Positions 9,179 to 18,706 of a stretch of 64,000 bases of DNA are shown here, piece by piece. Every line of letters begins with the position of its first letter. Within the stretch, counting starts at the first letter, position 1. The translations under genes and the position numbers were made by a program. The notes below the pieces were generated by a model. The model was not told the origin of the DNA. It ran no database searches and saw nothing but the letters and a program-made list of their open reading frames with translations. This DNA comes from VAZQ01 sp963835165. Its GTDB lineage: Bacteria > Pseudomonadota > Alphaproteobacteria > Rhizobiales > Xanthobacteraceae. Where the stretch lies: positions 58,866 through 122,865 of the forward strand of contig CAWIGD010000032.1 in assembly GCA_963835165.1 (NCBI GenBank). The letters are read 5' to 3'.

Positions 9179-9826
9179 CTAAAGGGTGTTAGCTACTGCA
9201 TAATTCGCTTCGGTCCGGCTGCGAATCTCGTCGAGCGTCGAGCCCGGCGCGAGCTCGATCAAGGTCATTCCCCCGCCGGCCTTCTTGTCGATGGTAAAGA
9301 CGCCGAGATCGGTGATGACCATGTCGACGACGCCGGCGCCGGTCAGCGGCAGGTTGCAGCGCTTGAGCAGCTTGGGCTCGGTCTTGGCGGAATGTTCCAT
9401 CACGATGACGACCTTCTTGACGCCGGCCACGAGGTCCATGGCGCCGCCCATGCCCTTCACCATCTTGCCTGGAATCATCCAGTTGGCGAGATCGCCGTTC
9501 TCGGCCACCTGCATGGCGCCGAGGATCGAGAGATCGATGTGCCCGCCGCGAATCATGGCGAAGCTGTCGGCTGAGGAAAAATAGCTCGTGGTCGGGATCT
9601 CGGTGACGGTCTGCTTGCCGGCATTGATGAGGTCGGGATCCTCTTCGCCCTCGTAGGGGAATGGGCCGAAGCCCAGCATGCCGTTTTCGCTTTGCAGTTG
9701 CACGCTCATTCCCGCCGGAATGTAGTTCGAAACCAGCGTAGGAATGCCGATCCCGAGGTTGACATAAAACCCGTCGCGCAGCTCCTTGGCCGCGCGCTCC
9801 GCCATCTGGTCGCGTGTCCAGGCCAT
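9179..9826 (-). CDS. scoB: 3-oxoacid CoA-transferase subunit B
   Basis: Beta subunit of succinyl-CoA:3-ketoacid CoA-transferase, which activates acetoacetate with CoA from succinyl-CoA. It has 215 residues, the usual length. The catalytic glutamate is E47 in the conserved SENGMLGFGP block, and GIGIPTLV (25-32) precedes it. The start ATG overlaps the stop of the alpha-subunit gene (ATGA at 9824-9828), so translation is coupled. With the two phasins further along, the gene fits ketone-body and polyhydroxybutyrate recycling. Confidence 0.95.
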   Translation of the reverse strand: MAWTRDQMAERAAKELRDGFYVNLGIGIPTLVSNYIPAGMSVQLQSENGMLGFGPFPYEGEEDPDLINAGKQTVTEIPTTSYFSSADSFAMIRGGHIDLSILGAMQVAENGDLANWMIPGKMVKGMGGAMDLVAGVKKVVIVMEHSAKTEPKLLKRCNLPLTGAGVVDMVITDLGVFTIDKKAGGGMTLIELAPGSTLDEIRSRTEANYAVANTL

Positions 9827-10563
9827 CAGATTTCCTCCCCTGCTGCAGCTGCCGCCGGCGCCGCCGAGCGCTTGCGCACGGTCCGCTGCTCGATGTGCTT
9901 CACCGCGTTGGGAACATGCACCAGACGTTTGACGTAGACGCCCGGGGTGATGATGTGGTCGGGATTGAGGTCGCCCGGCTGCACGAGGTGCTCGACTTCG
10001 GCCACGGTCGCCTTGCTGGCGGTGGCCATCATCGGATTAAAGTTGCGCGCGGTCTTGCGGTAGACGAGGTTGCCCTCGGTGTCGCCCATCCAGGCGTGGA
10101 CGATTGAAAGGTCGGCGACAATGCCCCGCTCCAGCACGTAGCGCTGGCCGTCGATCTCGCGCTCCTCCTTGCCTTCCGCGATGAGGGTGCCGGCGCCGGT
10201 TCGGGTGAAGAACGCCGGGATGCCGGCGCCACCGGCGCGGATGCGCTCGGCCAGGGTGCCTTGGGGATTGAATTCGATCTCCAGCTCGCCGGCGAGATAT
10301 TGCTGCGCGAAGGTCTTGTTCTCCCCGACATAGGACGAGATCATTTTCTTGATCTGCCGGGTGTCCAGGAGGAGGCCGAGGCCCACGCCATCGATGCCGG
10401 CATTGTTGGAGACCACGGTCAGATTCTTGACGCCCGACTCGCGGATGGCGAGAATCAAGGCCTCCGGGATACCGCACAGCCCGAACCCGCCGGCCATGAC
10501 CAGCATGCCGTCCCGCAACAGGCCGGCGAGCGCGGCCTGGGCGTCGGGATAGACCTTGTTCAT
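9826..10563 (-). CDS. scoA: 3-oxoacid CoA-transferase subunit A
   Basis: Alpha subunit of the same CoA-transferase, 245 residues. The glycine-rich CoA-binding block GGFGLCGIPEALI (about 24-36) and the later SNNAGIDGVGLG are visible. The frame stays open far upstream to 11490 but that part is the antisense of the neighbouring permease; the ATG at 10563 begins the recognisable N-terminus (MNKVYPDAQAAL). It overlaps scoB by four bases at its 3' end. Some Ala-rich low complexity occurs at the C-terminus. Confidence 0.95.
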   Translation of the reverse strand: MNKVYPDAQAALAGLLRDGMLVMAGGFGLCGIPEALILAIRESGVKNLTVVSNNAGIDGVGLGLLLDTRQIKKMISSYVGENKTFAQQYLAGELEIEFNPQGTLAERIRAGGAGIPAFFTRTGAGTLIAEGKEEREIDGQRYVLERGIVADLSIVHAWMGDTEGNLVYRKTARNFNPMMATASKATVAEVEHLVQPGDLNPDHIITPGVYVKRLVHVPNAVKHIEQRTVRKRSAAPAAAAAGEEI

Positions 10564-10694
10564 GCATTCCCCGCTTGGATTAAAGCGCGGGCCGTTTGAG
10601 ATGGCCCCGCCTGTCGGCCGGCAGAATTTTCTACCGCGCTGCGGTAAAGGCTGCAATCTCCGTCGGCGCCGACGACGGCGGGCGCCACCGAGCG

Positions 10695-12407
10695 CTAGGG
10701 CCGGACGCTTTCGTGCAGCCCGGCCGCGTCGGTATATCGGGTGATGCGGATGACCGGCAGGATGCCGACGGCGACGATGATGAGCGCCGCGAGCGAGCCT
10801 TGCTCGAAGCTGCCGCGGGTCGCGAACTGGTAGATATAGGTCGAAAGGGTTTCGACGTTGAGCGGGCGCAGGAGCAGTGTCGCCGGCAGCTCCTTGAGGC
10901 AATCGACGAAGACCAGCAGGGCCGCCCCCCAGATCGCTGGCCGTGCCAGGGGCAGATCGATTGTGCGCGCCAGCGTTCCGGCCTCCGCGCCGAGCAGGCG
11001 TGCCACGTCGTCGAATTCGATGGGGACACGGGAAAACCCGGCTTGTGCGAAGCCGATGGCTATTGCGAGGAACCGAATCACATAGGCGATGACGAGAGCG
11101 GCGGCCGAACCGGTCAGGAGGAGACCGATCCCGTGGCCGGTGAGGGCCCGGATCAAGGCGGCGATGGCGTCGTCCACCAGGACGAGCGGAGACAGCAGCC
11201 CCAGCGCAAGCACCGTTCCCGGAATGGCGTAACCGATGCCGGCGATGTTCACGCAGCCTGCAATTGTCGGACGCTTGGTGTAGCGCAGGGCCAAGACCGC
11301 CAGGAAGCCCATCACCAGCGTGATCGCGGTCGCGGTCGAGGCCAGCCCCATCGTTGTCAGTGTATAGCGGACGAGATTGGTGTCGAAGCCCGCCAGCAGA
11401 CCACGCCCGATCACCTCGCGCAGGAGATATCCCGCGGGCAGCAGGAAGCCGAGCAAGACCGGCAAGAAGCAGGCGCATGCCGCGATCCATCGCTCGGGCC
11501 CCGCGAGCGCGATCCGCGACGCCAGCCGGCCGTCGGTGCCCAGCGCGGTAAATGCCCGGCGCTGCCGCCCGTAGCGTTCGAGCCCGATCAGCGCGGCAAC
11601 GATCAGCAGCAGGAGGCAGGCCATCTGCGCCGCGCCGGCGAGGCTTCCACGATTGAGCCAGGTGGTGAAGATCGAGAGCGTCAGGGTCTGCACACCGAGA
11701 TACTCGCTGGCGCCGATGTCATTGAGCGTCTCAAGCAGGGCCAGCGCAGCGCCTACGGCAATTGCGGGTCGCGCCAGCGGAAAGGTGATGCGCCGCGCGA
11801 GCTCCCATGGTTGCGCGCCCAGCATGCGCGCGGCTTCAGTAAAGAGCCGACCTTGGGTCTGAAACATCACGCGAGCGGCGAGGTAGACGTAAGGATAGAG
11901 CACGAAACTGAAGAGCAGGATAGCGCCGCCGAGCGAGCGGATATTCGGAAAGCGATAGTCGGCGGCGGAGCGCCATCCGAAAATCGCGCGCAGCATCGAT
12001 TGCACCGGACCGAGCGCGTCTAGAATATCGACGTAGACGTAAGCCACGATGTAGGTCGGGATCGCGAGCGGCAGCGGCAGCAGCCAAGTCAGTGCATCGC
12101 GTCCGGGAAAGGCGAAGGTGGTCACGGTCCAGGCAGTGCCGGCGCCTACGACGATCGTTATCGCGGCGACCCCGGCGAGGAGAAGTGCGGTTTGCACCAG
12201 CGCCGGCGGGATCACGTAGCGAGCGAGATGGGCCCAGAGATCGCCGGAGTCCCCGAACGCAAGGACGATCAGGCTCAGCAGCGGAGCGACCGCCAGCGCT
12301 GCGGCGGCAACCGCGATTGCGCCGATGGCGGCGGTCTGCCAGCGCCAATGAAGACGGGCCGGCCACCGGTTTTGGGATGGCCAGCCCGCGGATCTAGCGT
12401 CGATCAT
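10695..12407 (-). CDS. fbpB: iron(III) ABC transporter permease, fused two-domain FbpB type
   Basis: Inner-membrane permease of a ferric iron importer, 570 residues, made of two tandem permease domains with about twelve membrane segments. EAA-type loops occur in each half (EAARMLGAQPWELARRITFP in the first; VARLLGAEAGTLARTIDLP in the second). ATG 12407 is preferred because the reading upstream overlaps fbpA and is not conserved; it begins 5 bp after the fbpA stop, indicating an operon. The ATPase FbpC is not next to it, so the pair must borrow an ATPase encoded elsewhere. Confidence 0.9.
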   Translation of the reverse strand: MIDARSAGWPSQNRWPARLHWRWQTAAIGAIAVAAAALAVAPLLSLIVLAFGDSGDLWAHLARYVIPPALVQTALLLAGVAAITIVVGAGTAWTVTTFAFPGRDALTWLLPLPLAIPTYIVAYVYVDILDALGPVQSMLRAIFGWRSAADYRFPNIRSLGGAILLFSFVLYPYVYLAARVMFQTQGRLFTEAARMLGAQPWELARRITFPLARPAIAVGAALALLETLNDIGASEYLGVQTLTLSIFTTWLNRGSLAGAAQMACLLLLIVAALIGLERYGRQRRAFTALGTDGRLASRIALAGPERWIAACACFLPVLLGFLLPAGYLLREVIGRGLLAGFDTNLVRYTLTTMGLASTATAITLVMGFLAVLALRYTKRPTIAGCVNIAGIGYAIPGTVLALGLLSPLVLVDDAIAALIRALTGHGIGLLLTGSAAALVIAYVIRFLAIAIGFAQAGFSRVPIEFDDVARLLGAEAGTLARTIDLPLARPAIWGAALLVFVDCLKELPATLLLRPLNVETLSTYIYQFATRGSFEQGSLAALIIVAVGILPVIRITRYTDAAGLHESVRP

Positions 12408-12411
12408 CAGG

Positions 12412-13443
12412 TCAGTTGTCGAATCCGACCTTGTCCACCAGGTTTGCCGCCGCCTTCTTGTTGTCGGCGATCTTCGAGATTGGGATCGGGTCGGCATTGA
12501 GCTTGCCATAGCCGGCGATGGTCGGATTGATTTCGATGCCGGCGCGCACGGGATATTCGTAGTTGAGATCGGCGTGCATGTGCTGCGCCTTCTCGCTGGC
12601 CAGCCATTCGATGAACTTCATCGCATTGGCCTTGTTCGGCGCATGCTTGGCGAGCACGACGCCGGAAATGTTCACATGGGTGCCGCCATCCTGGAACGTC
12701 GGCAGGACCACCTTGGTGGCGTCGGCCCACGCCTTCTTGTCGGGCTCGTTGTTGTTCATCAGCGCCCAGTAGTAGGTGTTGCCGATACCGATGTCGCATT
12801 TGCCGGCGGCGACGTCTCGCGCGGTCTCGCGATCCCCGCCCGACGGTTTTTGCGCGAGGTTGGCCTTGACGCCCTTGAGCCACTCCTCGGCCTTCGCCTC
12901 GCCGTGATGGGCGATGTAAGCCGCGATCAGCGCGTTGTTGTAGATGTGCTGGCCGGAGCGGATGCAGATCTTGCCCTTCCACTTCGGGTCGGCGAGTTCT
13001 TCATAGGTGAGGGTGGTCTGTGGCACGCGATCCTTCGAGACGTAGGCCACCCGCGCGCGCATGGAGACGCCGTACCAGTGTCCCTCAGGGTCGCGGTATT
13101 GCGGGGCTACGACCTTGTCCAGCAGATCGGACTTGATCGGTTGGGTGATCCCCGACCGCGCCGCCTCCTCGAGCCGTCCGATATCGACGGTGAGCAGGAC
13201 ATCCGCGGGGCTGTTGGCACCTTCGGTCTTGATGCGTTGCTCGAGGCCGGAGCTCGCCGAGATGACGTTGACCTTGATGCCGGTATCCTTGGTAAACGCG
13301 TCGAACAACGGCTGAATGAGTTTGCTTTCGCGGTAGGTGTAGACGTTGACGTCACCAGACTGGGCGAGTGCTGAGCCGCCTACGATGATTGCGCTTACGG
13401 CGACGCCGGTCCGCGCCAGCGCGCGCACGCAAACGATCTTCAT
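12412..13443 (-). CDS. fbpA: iron(III) ABC transporter substrate-binding protein, FbpA/FutA type
   Basis: Periplasmic ferric-ion receptor, 343 residues with a Sec signal peptide (about 1-27, ending SALA-QSG). The adjacent tyrosines used by this family to hold Fe(III) are visible in GNTYYWAL; VYTYRESKLIQPLF is at the start of the mature protein. ATG 13443 is chosen over 13455 because GGAGG sits 6 bp upstream of it. It is the first gene of the leftward fbpAB operon. A possible Irr-type box lies about 160 bp upstream (13602-13616). The nearest family members are Fe(III) receptors, but thiamine or other receptors share the fold. Confidence 0.92.
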   Translation of the reverse strand: MKIVCVRALARTGVAVSAIIVGGSALAQSGDVNVYTYRESKLIQPLFDAFTKDTGIKVNVISASSGLEQRIKTEGANSPADVLLTVDIGRLEEAARSGITQPIKSDLLDKVVAPQYRDPEGHWYGVSMRARVAYVSKDRVPQTTLTYEELADPKWKGKICIRSGQHIYNNALIAAYIAHHGEAKAEEWLKGVKANLAQKPSGGDRETARDVAAGKCDIGIGNTYYWALMNNNEPDKKAWADATKVVLPTFQDGGTHVNISGVVLAKHAPNKANAMKFIEWLASEKAQHMHADLNYEYPVRAGIEINPTIAGYGKLNADPIPISKIADNKKAAANLVDKVGFDN

Positions 13444-13601
13444 GGGAACCTCCACTTGACTGGTTTCGCGGTTCGACCTGGAGCGTGACGCGGGCGGAGC
13501 GAACTTGGTGGACGTGAAGGCTCCGGGCCGAACCTTGAACGTTGAGGTAGTGGCGCGAACACCCCGGCGTCAAATGGGATTAGGGCCGAAAATTCAATAG
13601 C

Positions 13602-13616
13602 TTAGAACAATTCCAG
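13602..13616 (-). promoter_or_regulatory. possible iron control element (Irr box) upstream of fbpA
   Basis: The sequence TTAGAACAATTCCAG is an interrupted near-palindrome resembling the rhizobial ICE motif (TTTAGAA, three bases, TTCTAAA) bound by Irr. The left half is a full match over TTAGAA; the right half matches at four of six bases. It lies about 160 bp upstream of the fbpA start within an AT-richer stretch, where an iron-regulated promoter would be expected. Inference only. Confidence 0.35.
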
Positions 13617-13660
13617 TTTGAACTCTCTCTGGAAGGATTCGAAACAAGCGTGTTAGGCGT

Positions 13661-13679
13661 TGATCGCGCGTTGCGATCA
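13661..13679. terminator. hairpin 3' of the DUF1194 gene
   Basis: A perfect 7-bp stem (TGATCGC 13661-13667 with GCGATCA 13673-13679) and a 5-base loop lie about 40 bp beyond the stop of the DUF1194 gene on the minus strand. No clear T-run follows, so a rho-independent terminator is only possible. Confidence 0.3.
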
Positions 13680-13721
13680 CGCTTGCAGCGCGTGCGCTCC
13701 CCGCGAGTGCGGCAACAAGTC

Positions 13722-14465
13722 TCAGCGCGTGACGGTGTGCGGTGCCGCCGAATGAAGCGCGATCTCGGCGATCAGCTTCTTGATGATGGCGCGGCCGAAC
13801 GAATTGAAGTTCTCGGCCACCAGGACGAACGCGCCCGGGCCTCCGATGACGTTGTCCTGGTAGTATTTCTCGAGCCCGCCGGGCGGATTGGTGTGCTCGG
13901 CGTTCCACGGCACCGGCCGGTCGCTGAGGATGACGAGGCCGTTGATCACGATCCCTTTGGCGATGGTCTCGTCACGGGCGAGCTTGACGTCGCGGCCGGC
14001 ATTGTTGGTGCCGTCTCCCGAGACGTCGATGGTACGGCGCGAACCTTCGAAGGGCGCACGCTCCAGTTGGGTGGCCGCGAACTCGATGCCACCGCTGATC
14101 GACGTGCGGTCGGCAAAAGCGCGGGGCAATTCGAGCAATTGATCCCCGAATTTGCGTGCCGCGCCGGGGCTGTCGATCATGGTCCAGTCGATCACAAGCT
14201 TCTGGGCGCCGAAGCCCGACCATTCGACGAAACAAACCGCGATACGCTGGTGTGGGCCGGATTTGATCGCCTCCATCACCAACGGATCGGAGATCGCCGC
14301 GGCGTAGCCTTCACGCTGCAGCAGGAATTTCGGGTGATCGACGCTGCGCGACACGTCGGAGGACAGTACGAGCAGGAGGTCGACGTGTTCGGCAGCAAGC
14401 ACGGGTTGCGTCGAAACCATCACCAACGCAACAAGCGCCAGTATGCCTTTAACCAGCCGAATCAT
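13722..14465 (-). CDS. DUF1194 (von Willebrand A-like) exported protein
   Basis: A 247-residue exported protein with an N-terminal signal peptide (about 1-24, ending VLAAEH) and a VWA-like fold. The MIDAS-like metal motif is modified: DVSRS follows the first strand (VLSSDVSRSVD), TSISGGI stands where the conserved threonine belongs, and IDVSGDGTNNAG is the second metal loop. This is the DUF1194 pattern, whose function is unknown. ATG 14465 is chosen because GGAGGG lies 6 bp upstream. It stands alone between fbpA and the histidine kinase, all on the minus strand. Confidence 0.85.
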   Translation of the reverse strand: MIRLVKGILALVALVMVSTQPVLAAEHVDLLLVLSSDVSRSVDHPKFLLQREGYAAAISDPLVMEAIKSGPHQRIAVCFVEWSGFGAQKLVIDWTMIDSPGAARKFGDQLLELPRAFADRTSISGGIEFAATQLERAPFEGSRRTIDVSGDGTNNAGRDVKLARDETIAKGIVINGLVILSDRPVPWNAEHTNPPGGLEKYYQDNVIGGPGAFVLVAENFNSFGRAIIKKLIAEIALHSAAPHTVTR

Positions 14466-14672
14466 GACTGCCCTCCATGACATCCCGCAGCCGACGGCGG
14501 CAGGCAGGCCCGGGTGTCGTCAACGACCGGAGGATAGCCGATTCACACCGCGTCGCGCACGAGGATAACGGCGCCCGAAGGTCAATTTTCAGCGCGAATC
14601 ACGCGAATTGGGGAAAGCCGGCGGGACTCGCAACCACGCCCGCCCAGGAATTCGCTCGTCGCGGTTGGTGTT

Positions 14673-17189
14673 TCACCCCGCCAGCACCCGGCTCGGCGGA
14701 AAGGCAATTTCCACCAGGGTGCCCGACTTTGGCGCGCTCTTGATGTAGAAGCTCGCGCGGTTGGCCTCCGCCAGCGCCTTGGTCAGCGGCAGCCCGAGAC
14801 CGGTACCGCTGGACACTCCAGACACCGAGTTCGCCAATTGCCGGAACGGCTCGAGCGCGGTCGCCAGGTCCTTTTCGCTCATCCCGACGCCCGTGTCGCG
14901 CACGCGCAACGCTACGTCACCATTGTCGTTGAGCGCGGTCGATACGATCACCTGCCCGCCGGCGTCGGTGAACTTGATTGAATTGGACAGCAGGTTGAGC
15001 ACGATCTGGCGCACCGAGCGCGCGTCGGCCACGACCTGCGGCAGCGAAGATGGCAGCGATGTGCGAATGATGATGCGGTCGCGATTGGCCTGCGGTTGCA
15101 TGAGGGCGACGCACTGTTGCGTGAGGTCGTTGAGCGACACGTTGGCGAAGGTGAGGTCGAGCTGGCCAGCTTCGATCTTCGAAAGATCGAGCAGGTCGTT
15201 GATCAAGGAAAGAAGGTGCCCGCCGGAGGCGTGGATGTCCTTGAGATATTGGCGATAGCGCTCGTTGCCGATGGGACCGAAACGCTCCGCCATCATGACC
15301 TCGGAGAAGCCGATGATGGCGTTGAGCGGCGTGCGGATCTCGTGGCTGATCTTGGCAAGAAAGTCGGACTTGGCCGAAGATGCCTTTTCGGCCTGGCGCC
15401 TTGCCTCGATGAGTTCCTGCTCCGCTTTCTTCCATCGGGTGATGTCGCGGAATACGACGGCGCGCTTGTCGGTGCGGTCGCCGGTCACTCCGACGGTCAT
15501 GAACAGAGGGATCAGGGCGCCGTGGCGGGCCCGGCCGATCACCTCGCGTCCGCCCTGGAGCAAGCTCGTACTGCCTTCGCGGGTCAGACCGTCGAGACAA
15601 TTGTAAGCCGTCTCCACACTCTCCGGCGCAAACAATTCGGAGAATGCACGGTCGACGAGTTCATGCGGCTCGCAGCCGAACAGCGCGCCGGCGCCGCGGT
15701 TGGCGGACACGATGAGGCCGTGGGTATCAAGGAAGACGACGCCATCGCCGGCGGTGTCGAGAAGGGAGGCGAGCTCGGCGAATTCGGCTTGCGCGGGCTC
15801 GAGCTTTGCCGATCCGCCGTCGGTGATAAGCGCAGGCCGGGCGTCCATGGCGCCTGCAGGCGCAACTCCGTCCTCTGCAATCGGCGTCGGGATTTCTGGG
15901 TGGTCCGCGGGTTCGATGCCCGTCAGGCGCTGTGTCAACTTGCGCGTGAGTTCGCGAAAGGCGTTGCGTTCGATCGCGCTCAGCGCGGGGGTATGCGGCT
16001 CCGGGACGCGGGGAAAATGCAGGATGTTTTCAGCCGGCGTCGCGGTCACAGAGTCGGCGGGTGCGAAGTCTCGCGCGACAGTCTGGTCGTCGTTCCGGGC
16101 CGCGTCCTGGACGGCCGCGTGGCGCTTTTGCGCCAAGGCATTGAGCTGTGCGATTTCTCGGCAGACGCCGAACCCCCGATAGCCGCGGAAAGCCCGGTTT
16201 CGATCGAACACCGGTAGCCCCGAAAGTTCGATGGCCAGCTGTTCCGAGCCGGTCTCGACCGGCCATAGAACGCTGAGGCCGCTCCAGGTATCGTGCGTCG
16301 CGAGCGCGCGTGCGACCTGTCCCCCGGGATCGAGACCAAGCTCAGTTGCCACGTCCTGCCAGGGCCGTCCGTTCGCAGCCGCGGTGCGTGCGCCCGTCAG
16401 CGCGATGAATTCGTCGGAGCTCAGCGTGAAATTCCCGCCTTCATCCATCTGCCAGACGAAGCGAAGCGGATGGCGACGCTCGGTCGGCGTCGCGGGCGAG
16501 AGCGGCGGTACCGGTGCAGACTCGGTCGACGTGGCCGCGGCGGGCGCATCGAATCGTGCGAGCAGCACCGTCGTAGCCTCGCCGCCGATGCGGTCGAGGG
16601 ACATTGCACTGCCGTCGCGCGCCACGGCATGCCCGCTCGCGAGCGCACCAGCGATCGGCGCGTCCGCTGCGATCGCGGCGAGCGACGTCGCGCCGTGAAG
16701 GTACGCCTGCGCGCCCGCGGTGGCCGCAATGAGCTGCCCCTCGGCGCTAAAGGCGGCGATCGGTTCCCGGCCGCCGGCGAGCAAGCGGGCAACGCGCTCG
16801 CCGAGCGGCAGGTCGGGGCCGGCACGTTCGAGCGCCACCACGAGAATGGCCGGCGTGTCATCGGAGAGCAGGATGTGCGAGCAGGCGCATGTCAGCGCAC
16901 GCCCGATGCCGGCGCCAAATCCGCGCAGGCGTTCCAATCGCGGCGCGGCGCCGGGGGACAAGGTCGCGGCGACACGCGCGATCTGGGCCGGCGCGGGCTC
17001 GCTGCGCGTGAACTGCCGCGAGCCGATCGCCGCGGATGTCGGCGCCCCGAAAACGGCCGCGCCTGCGGCGTTCGCCCACACGATTCGGTTGCCATCGGTG
17101 CTCCACAGCCAAGCCGGCAACGCACTCGTCGCCAGCGGCGCGAGCCGACTGTCACGTAGAAGGGACAGCTGGAATCCGGACCCGCTCAT
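14673..17189 (-). CDS. PAS-domain sensor histidine kinase, PdhS/DivJ/PleC-like
   Basis: Cytoplasmic sensor kinase of 838 residues with no membrane segment. The N-terminal half holds degenerate PAS-like regions, and a clear PAS domain (about 480-590) has the LDTHGLIVSANRGAGALFG start. HisKA carries the phospho-acceptor H616 in KISHEIRTPLN, with GFSEVMMAERFGPIGNERY right after, typical of alphaproteobacterial PdhS/PleC/DivJ kinases that act on DivK. The ATPase domain has the N box (LNLLSNSIKFTD), G1 (DTGVGM) and G2 (GTGLGL). The ATG at 17189 is taken over 17219 on ribosome-site grounds, with little difference. No response regulator is adjacent, as usual for this group. Confidence 0.88.
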   Translation of the reverse strand: MSGSGFQLSLLRDSRLAPLATSALPAWLWSTDGNRIVWANAAGAAVFGAPTSAAIGSRQFTRSEPAPAQIARVAATLSPGAAPRLERLRGFGAGIGRALTCACSHILLSDDTPAILVVALERAGPDLPLGERVARLLAGGREPIAAFSAEGQLIAATAGAQAYLHGATSLAAIAADAPIAGALASGHAVARDGSAMSLDRIGGEATTVLLARFDAPAAATSTESAPVPPLSPATPTERRHPLRFVWQMDEGGNFTLSSDEFIALTGARTAAANGRPWQDVATELGLDPGGQVARALATHDTWSGLSVLWPVETGSEQLAIELSGLPVFDRNRAFRGYRGFGVCREIAQLNALAQKRHAAVQDAARNDDQTVARDFAPADSVTATPAENILHFPRVPEPHTPALSAIERNAFRELTRKLTQRLTGIEPADHPEIPTPIAEDGVAPAGAMDARPALITDGGSAKLEPAQAEFAELASLLDTAGDGVVFLDTHGLIVSANRGAGALFGCEPHELVDRAFSELFAPESVETAYNCLDGLTREGSTSLLQGGREVIGRARHGALIPLFMTVGVTGDRTDKRAVVFRDITRWKKAEQELIEARRQAEKASSAKSDFLAKISHEIRTPLNAIIGFSEVMMAERFGPIGNERYRQYLKDIHASGGHLLSLINDLLDLSKIEAGQLDLTFANVSLNDLTQQCVALMQPQANRDRIIIRTSLPSSLPQVVADARSVRQIVLNLLSNSIKFTDAGGQVIVSTALNDNGDVALRVRDTGVGMSEKDLATALEPFRQLANSVSGVSSGTGLGLPLTKALAEANRASFYIKSAPKSGTLVEIAFPPSRVLAG

Positions 17190-17359
17190 TGCGCGGTCGC
17201 ACCTTCCACTCCGCCGCAAACGCCAGCACCGTCGTCAACGAGGACACCTTGTAATGTCGCCGCCATCGGCCGTCCATGTCAGGGGGCCCCGCGCCGTGTT
17301 CAAAGCCGGGATAACGTTAATCCGTCAGGTATTCCTTGCCCGCGAGTTCTTTCCGCCGA

Positions 17360-18529
17360 TCACGCCGCGAGCTCACGCATGAGGGCATACAACGCCGACT
17401 GGCCCTCGAAGCCGATGCCAGGTCGGTCGGACAGCGTGAGATATCCACCGTCCAATCTGGCGTCGTCGGCGAAGCCGCCGAACGCTCCAAACACGCCGGG
17501 ATAGGACTCCGCCCCGCCGAGACCGAAGCCGGCGGCCATAGCGAGCGACATCTGGTTGCCGCCGTGCGGAAACAATGCGCGACGCGGCCATCCGTGGCGG
17601 GCGAGCATGTCGATGGTGCGTGCATATTGCACGATGCCGTAGGATTGCGGGGGATCGACCTGGATCACGTCGTTGCGGTCGGGATGCAGGCCGCCGAAAC
17701 GGATCAGGTTTTCCACGTCCTGTGTTGAGAACAGATTTTCGCCGGTCGAGAGCGGCGGGTCATACTGGGACGCGATCTCGGCGAGCAGGGCAAAGTCCAA
17801 CGGATCGCATGGCTCCTCGAACCAGCGCAGCTGGAACGGCGCCAGCGCCTTGGCATAGGCGAGGGCCTGATCGCGGTCGAACTTGGAGTTGGCATCGACG
17901 GCCAGCTGAGCATTGCCAGGCAGGATCGCCTTGACGGCTTCCACCCGATGCAGGTCCTCGGCGAGCGGCAGGCCTCCGACCTTCATCTTCACCATGGTAT
18001 AGCCGGCGTCGAGATGCCGGCGCATCTCGTCCTGAAGGTCTTTCACCGTCTGGCCGGGTGCATACCAGCCGCCGCCGACATAGCAGAACACCTTGGTGGC
18101 GATCCGGCCGGCGTTGTAGCGGTCAGCGAGCACCCGATGCAGCGGCTTTCCGGCAATCTTGGCGATCGCATCCCAGACGGCGACCTCGATGGTGCCGATG
18201 GCGATCGAGCGCTCGCTGTGGCCGCCGGATTTTTCCCGCTGCATCATCACGGCGAGGATCTTGCCGGGATCGAAATTCTCCTGCGGTTGGTCGAGCAGGG
18301 AGCGCGGATCGGCCCCCAAAACGCGGGGGATGAACCGTGCGCGCATCGCGGCTCCGCAGGCATAACGACCGGTCGAGTTGAAGGCGAAGCCAACGACCGG
18401 CCGGCCATCGCGCACGACATCGGTGATCACCGCGACGATCGAGGTGGTCATCTCGGAAAAATCGAAACTGGAATTGGCGATGTTCGATTTGAGCGGGACC
18501 GCGCGTTCGCGGATGTCGACGATACGCAT
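17360..18529 (-). CDS. enolase-superfamily enzyme, D-tartrate dehydratase-like
   Basis: Mandelate racemase/muconate lactonizing family protein, 389 residues, strongly resembling Bradyrhizobium TarD, which dehydrates D-tartrate to oxaloacetate. The active-site set is complete: KMK (K181, K183), metal ligands D212 (VDAN), E238/E239 (WFEEP) and E264 (STGENLF), and H322 in PHGGNQMSL, the position of the general acid in TarD. The N-terminal capping domain is present (MTTSIVAVITDVVR). It stands alone, divergent from the phasin gene. Substrate is inferred from motif spacing; another acid-sugar dehydratase is possible. Confidence 0.85.
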   Translation of the reverse strand: MRIVDIRERAVPLKSNIANSSFDFSEMTTSIVAVITDVVRDGRPVVGFAFNSTGRYACGAAMRARFIPRVLGADPRSLLDQPQENFDPGKILAVMMQREKSGGHSERSIAIGTIEVAVWDAIAKIAGKPLHRVLADRYNAGRIATKVFCYVGGGWYAPGQTVKDLQDEMRRHLDAGYTMVKMKVGGLPLAEDLHRVEAVKAILPGNAQLAVDANSKFDRDQALAYAKALAPFQLRWFEEPCDPLDFALLAEIASQYDPPLSTGENLFSTQDVENLIRFGGLHPDRNDVIQVDPPQSYGIVQYARTIDMLARHGWPRRALFPHGGNQMSLAMAAGFGLGGAESYPGVFGAFGGFADDARLDGGYLTLSDRPGIGFEGQSALYALMRELAA

Positions 18530-18706
18530 CTGGAACTATCCTTTGATCCCTGTTGCAGTGCGGAGCGCGAGGGCCGATGCTCACGTTCCGCGTTCCGTTT
18601 GGATGGAGCCGATGGGCGGCTGGCACGTTAGTTCTTCAGCAGGTCGCATGACCTCACGGGCATCGCAATCCATGCCACGCAGCAGCATCCACAGCAGGAG
18701 GTGAGA

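Noticed and set aside
10564..11490. N-terminal extension of scoA as one long protein
   Set aside because: The extension is read through the permease gene antisense-in-phase and has no conserved sequence; the normal scoA start is at 10563.
10596..12023. 475-codon open frame opposite the iron permease
   Set aside because: Gln/Arg/Gly-rich, no membrane or domain pattern, whereas the other strand gives a clear twelve-segment permease.
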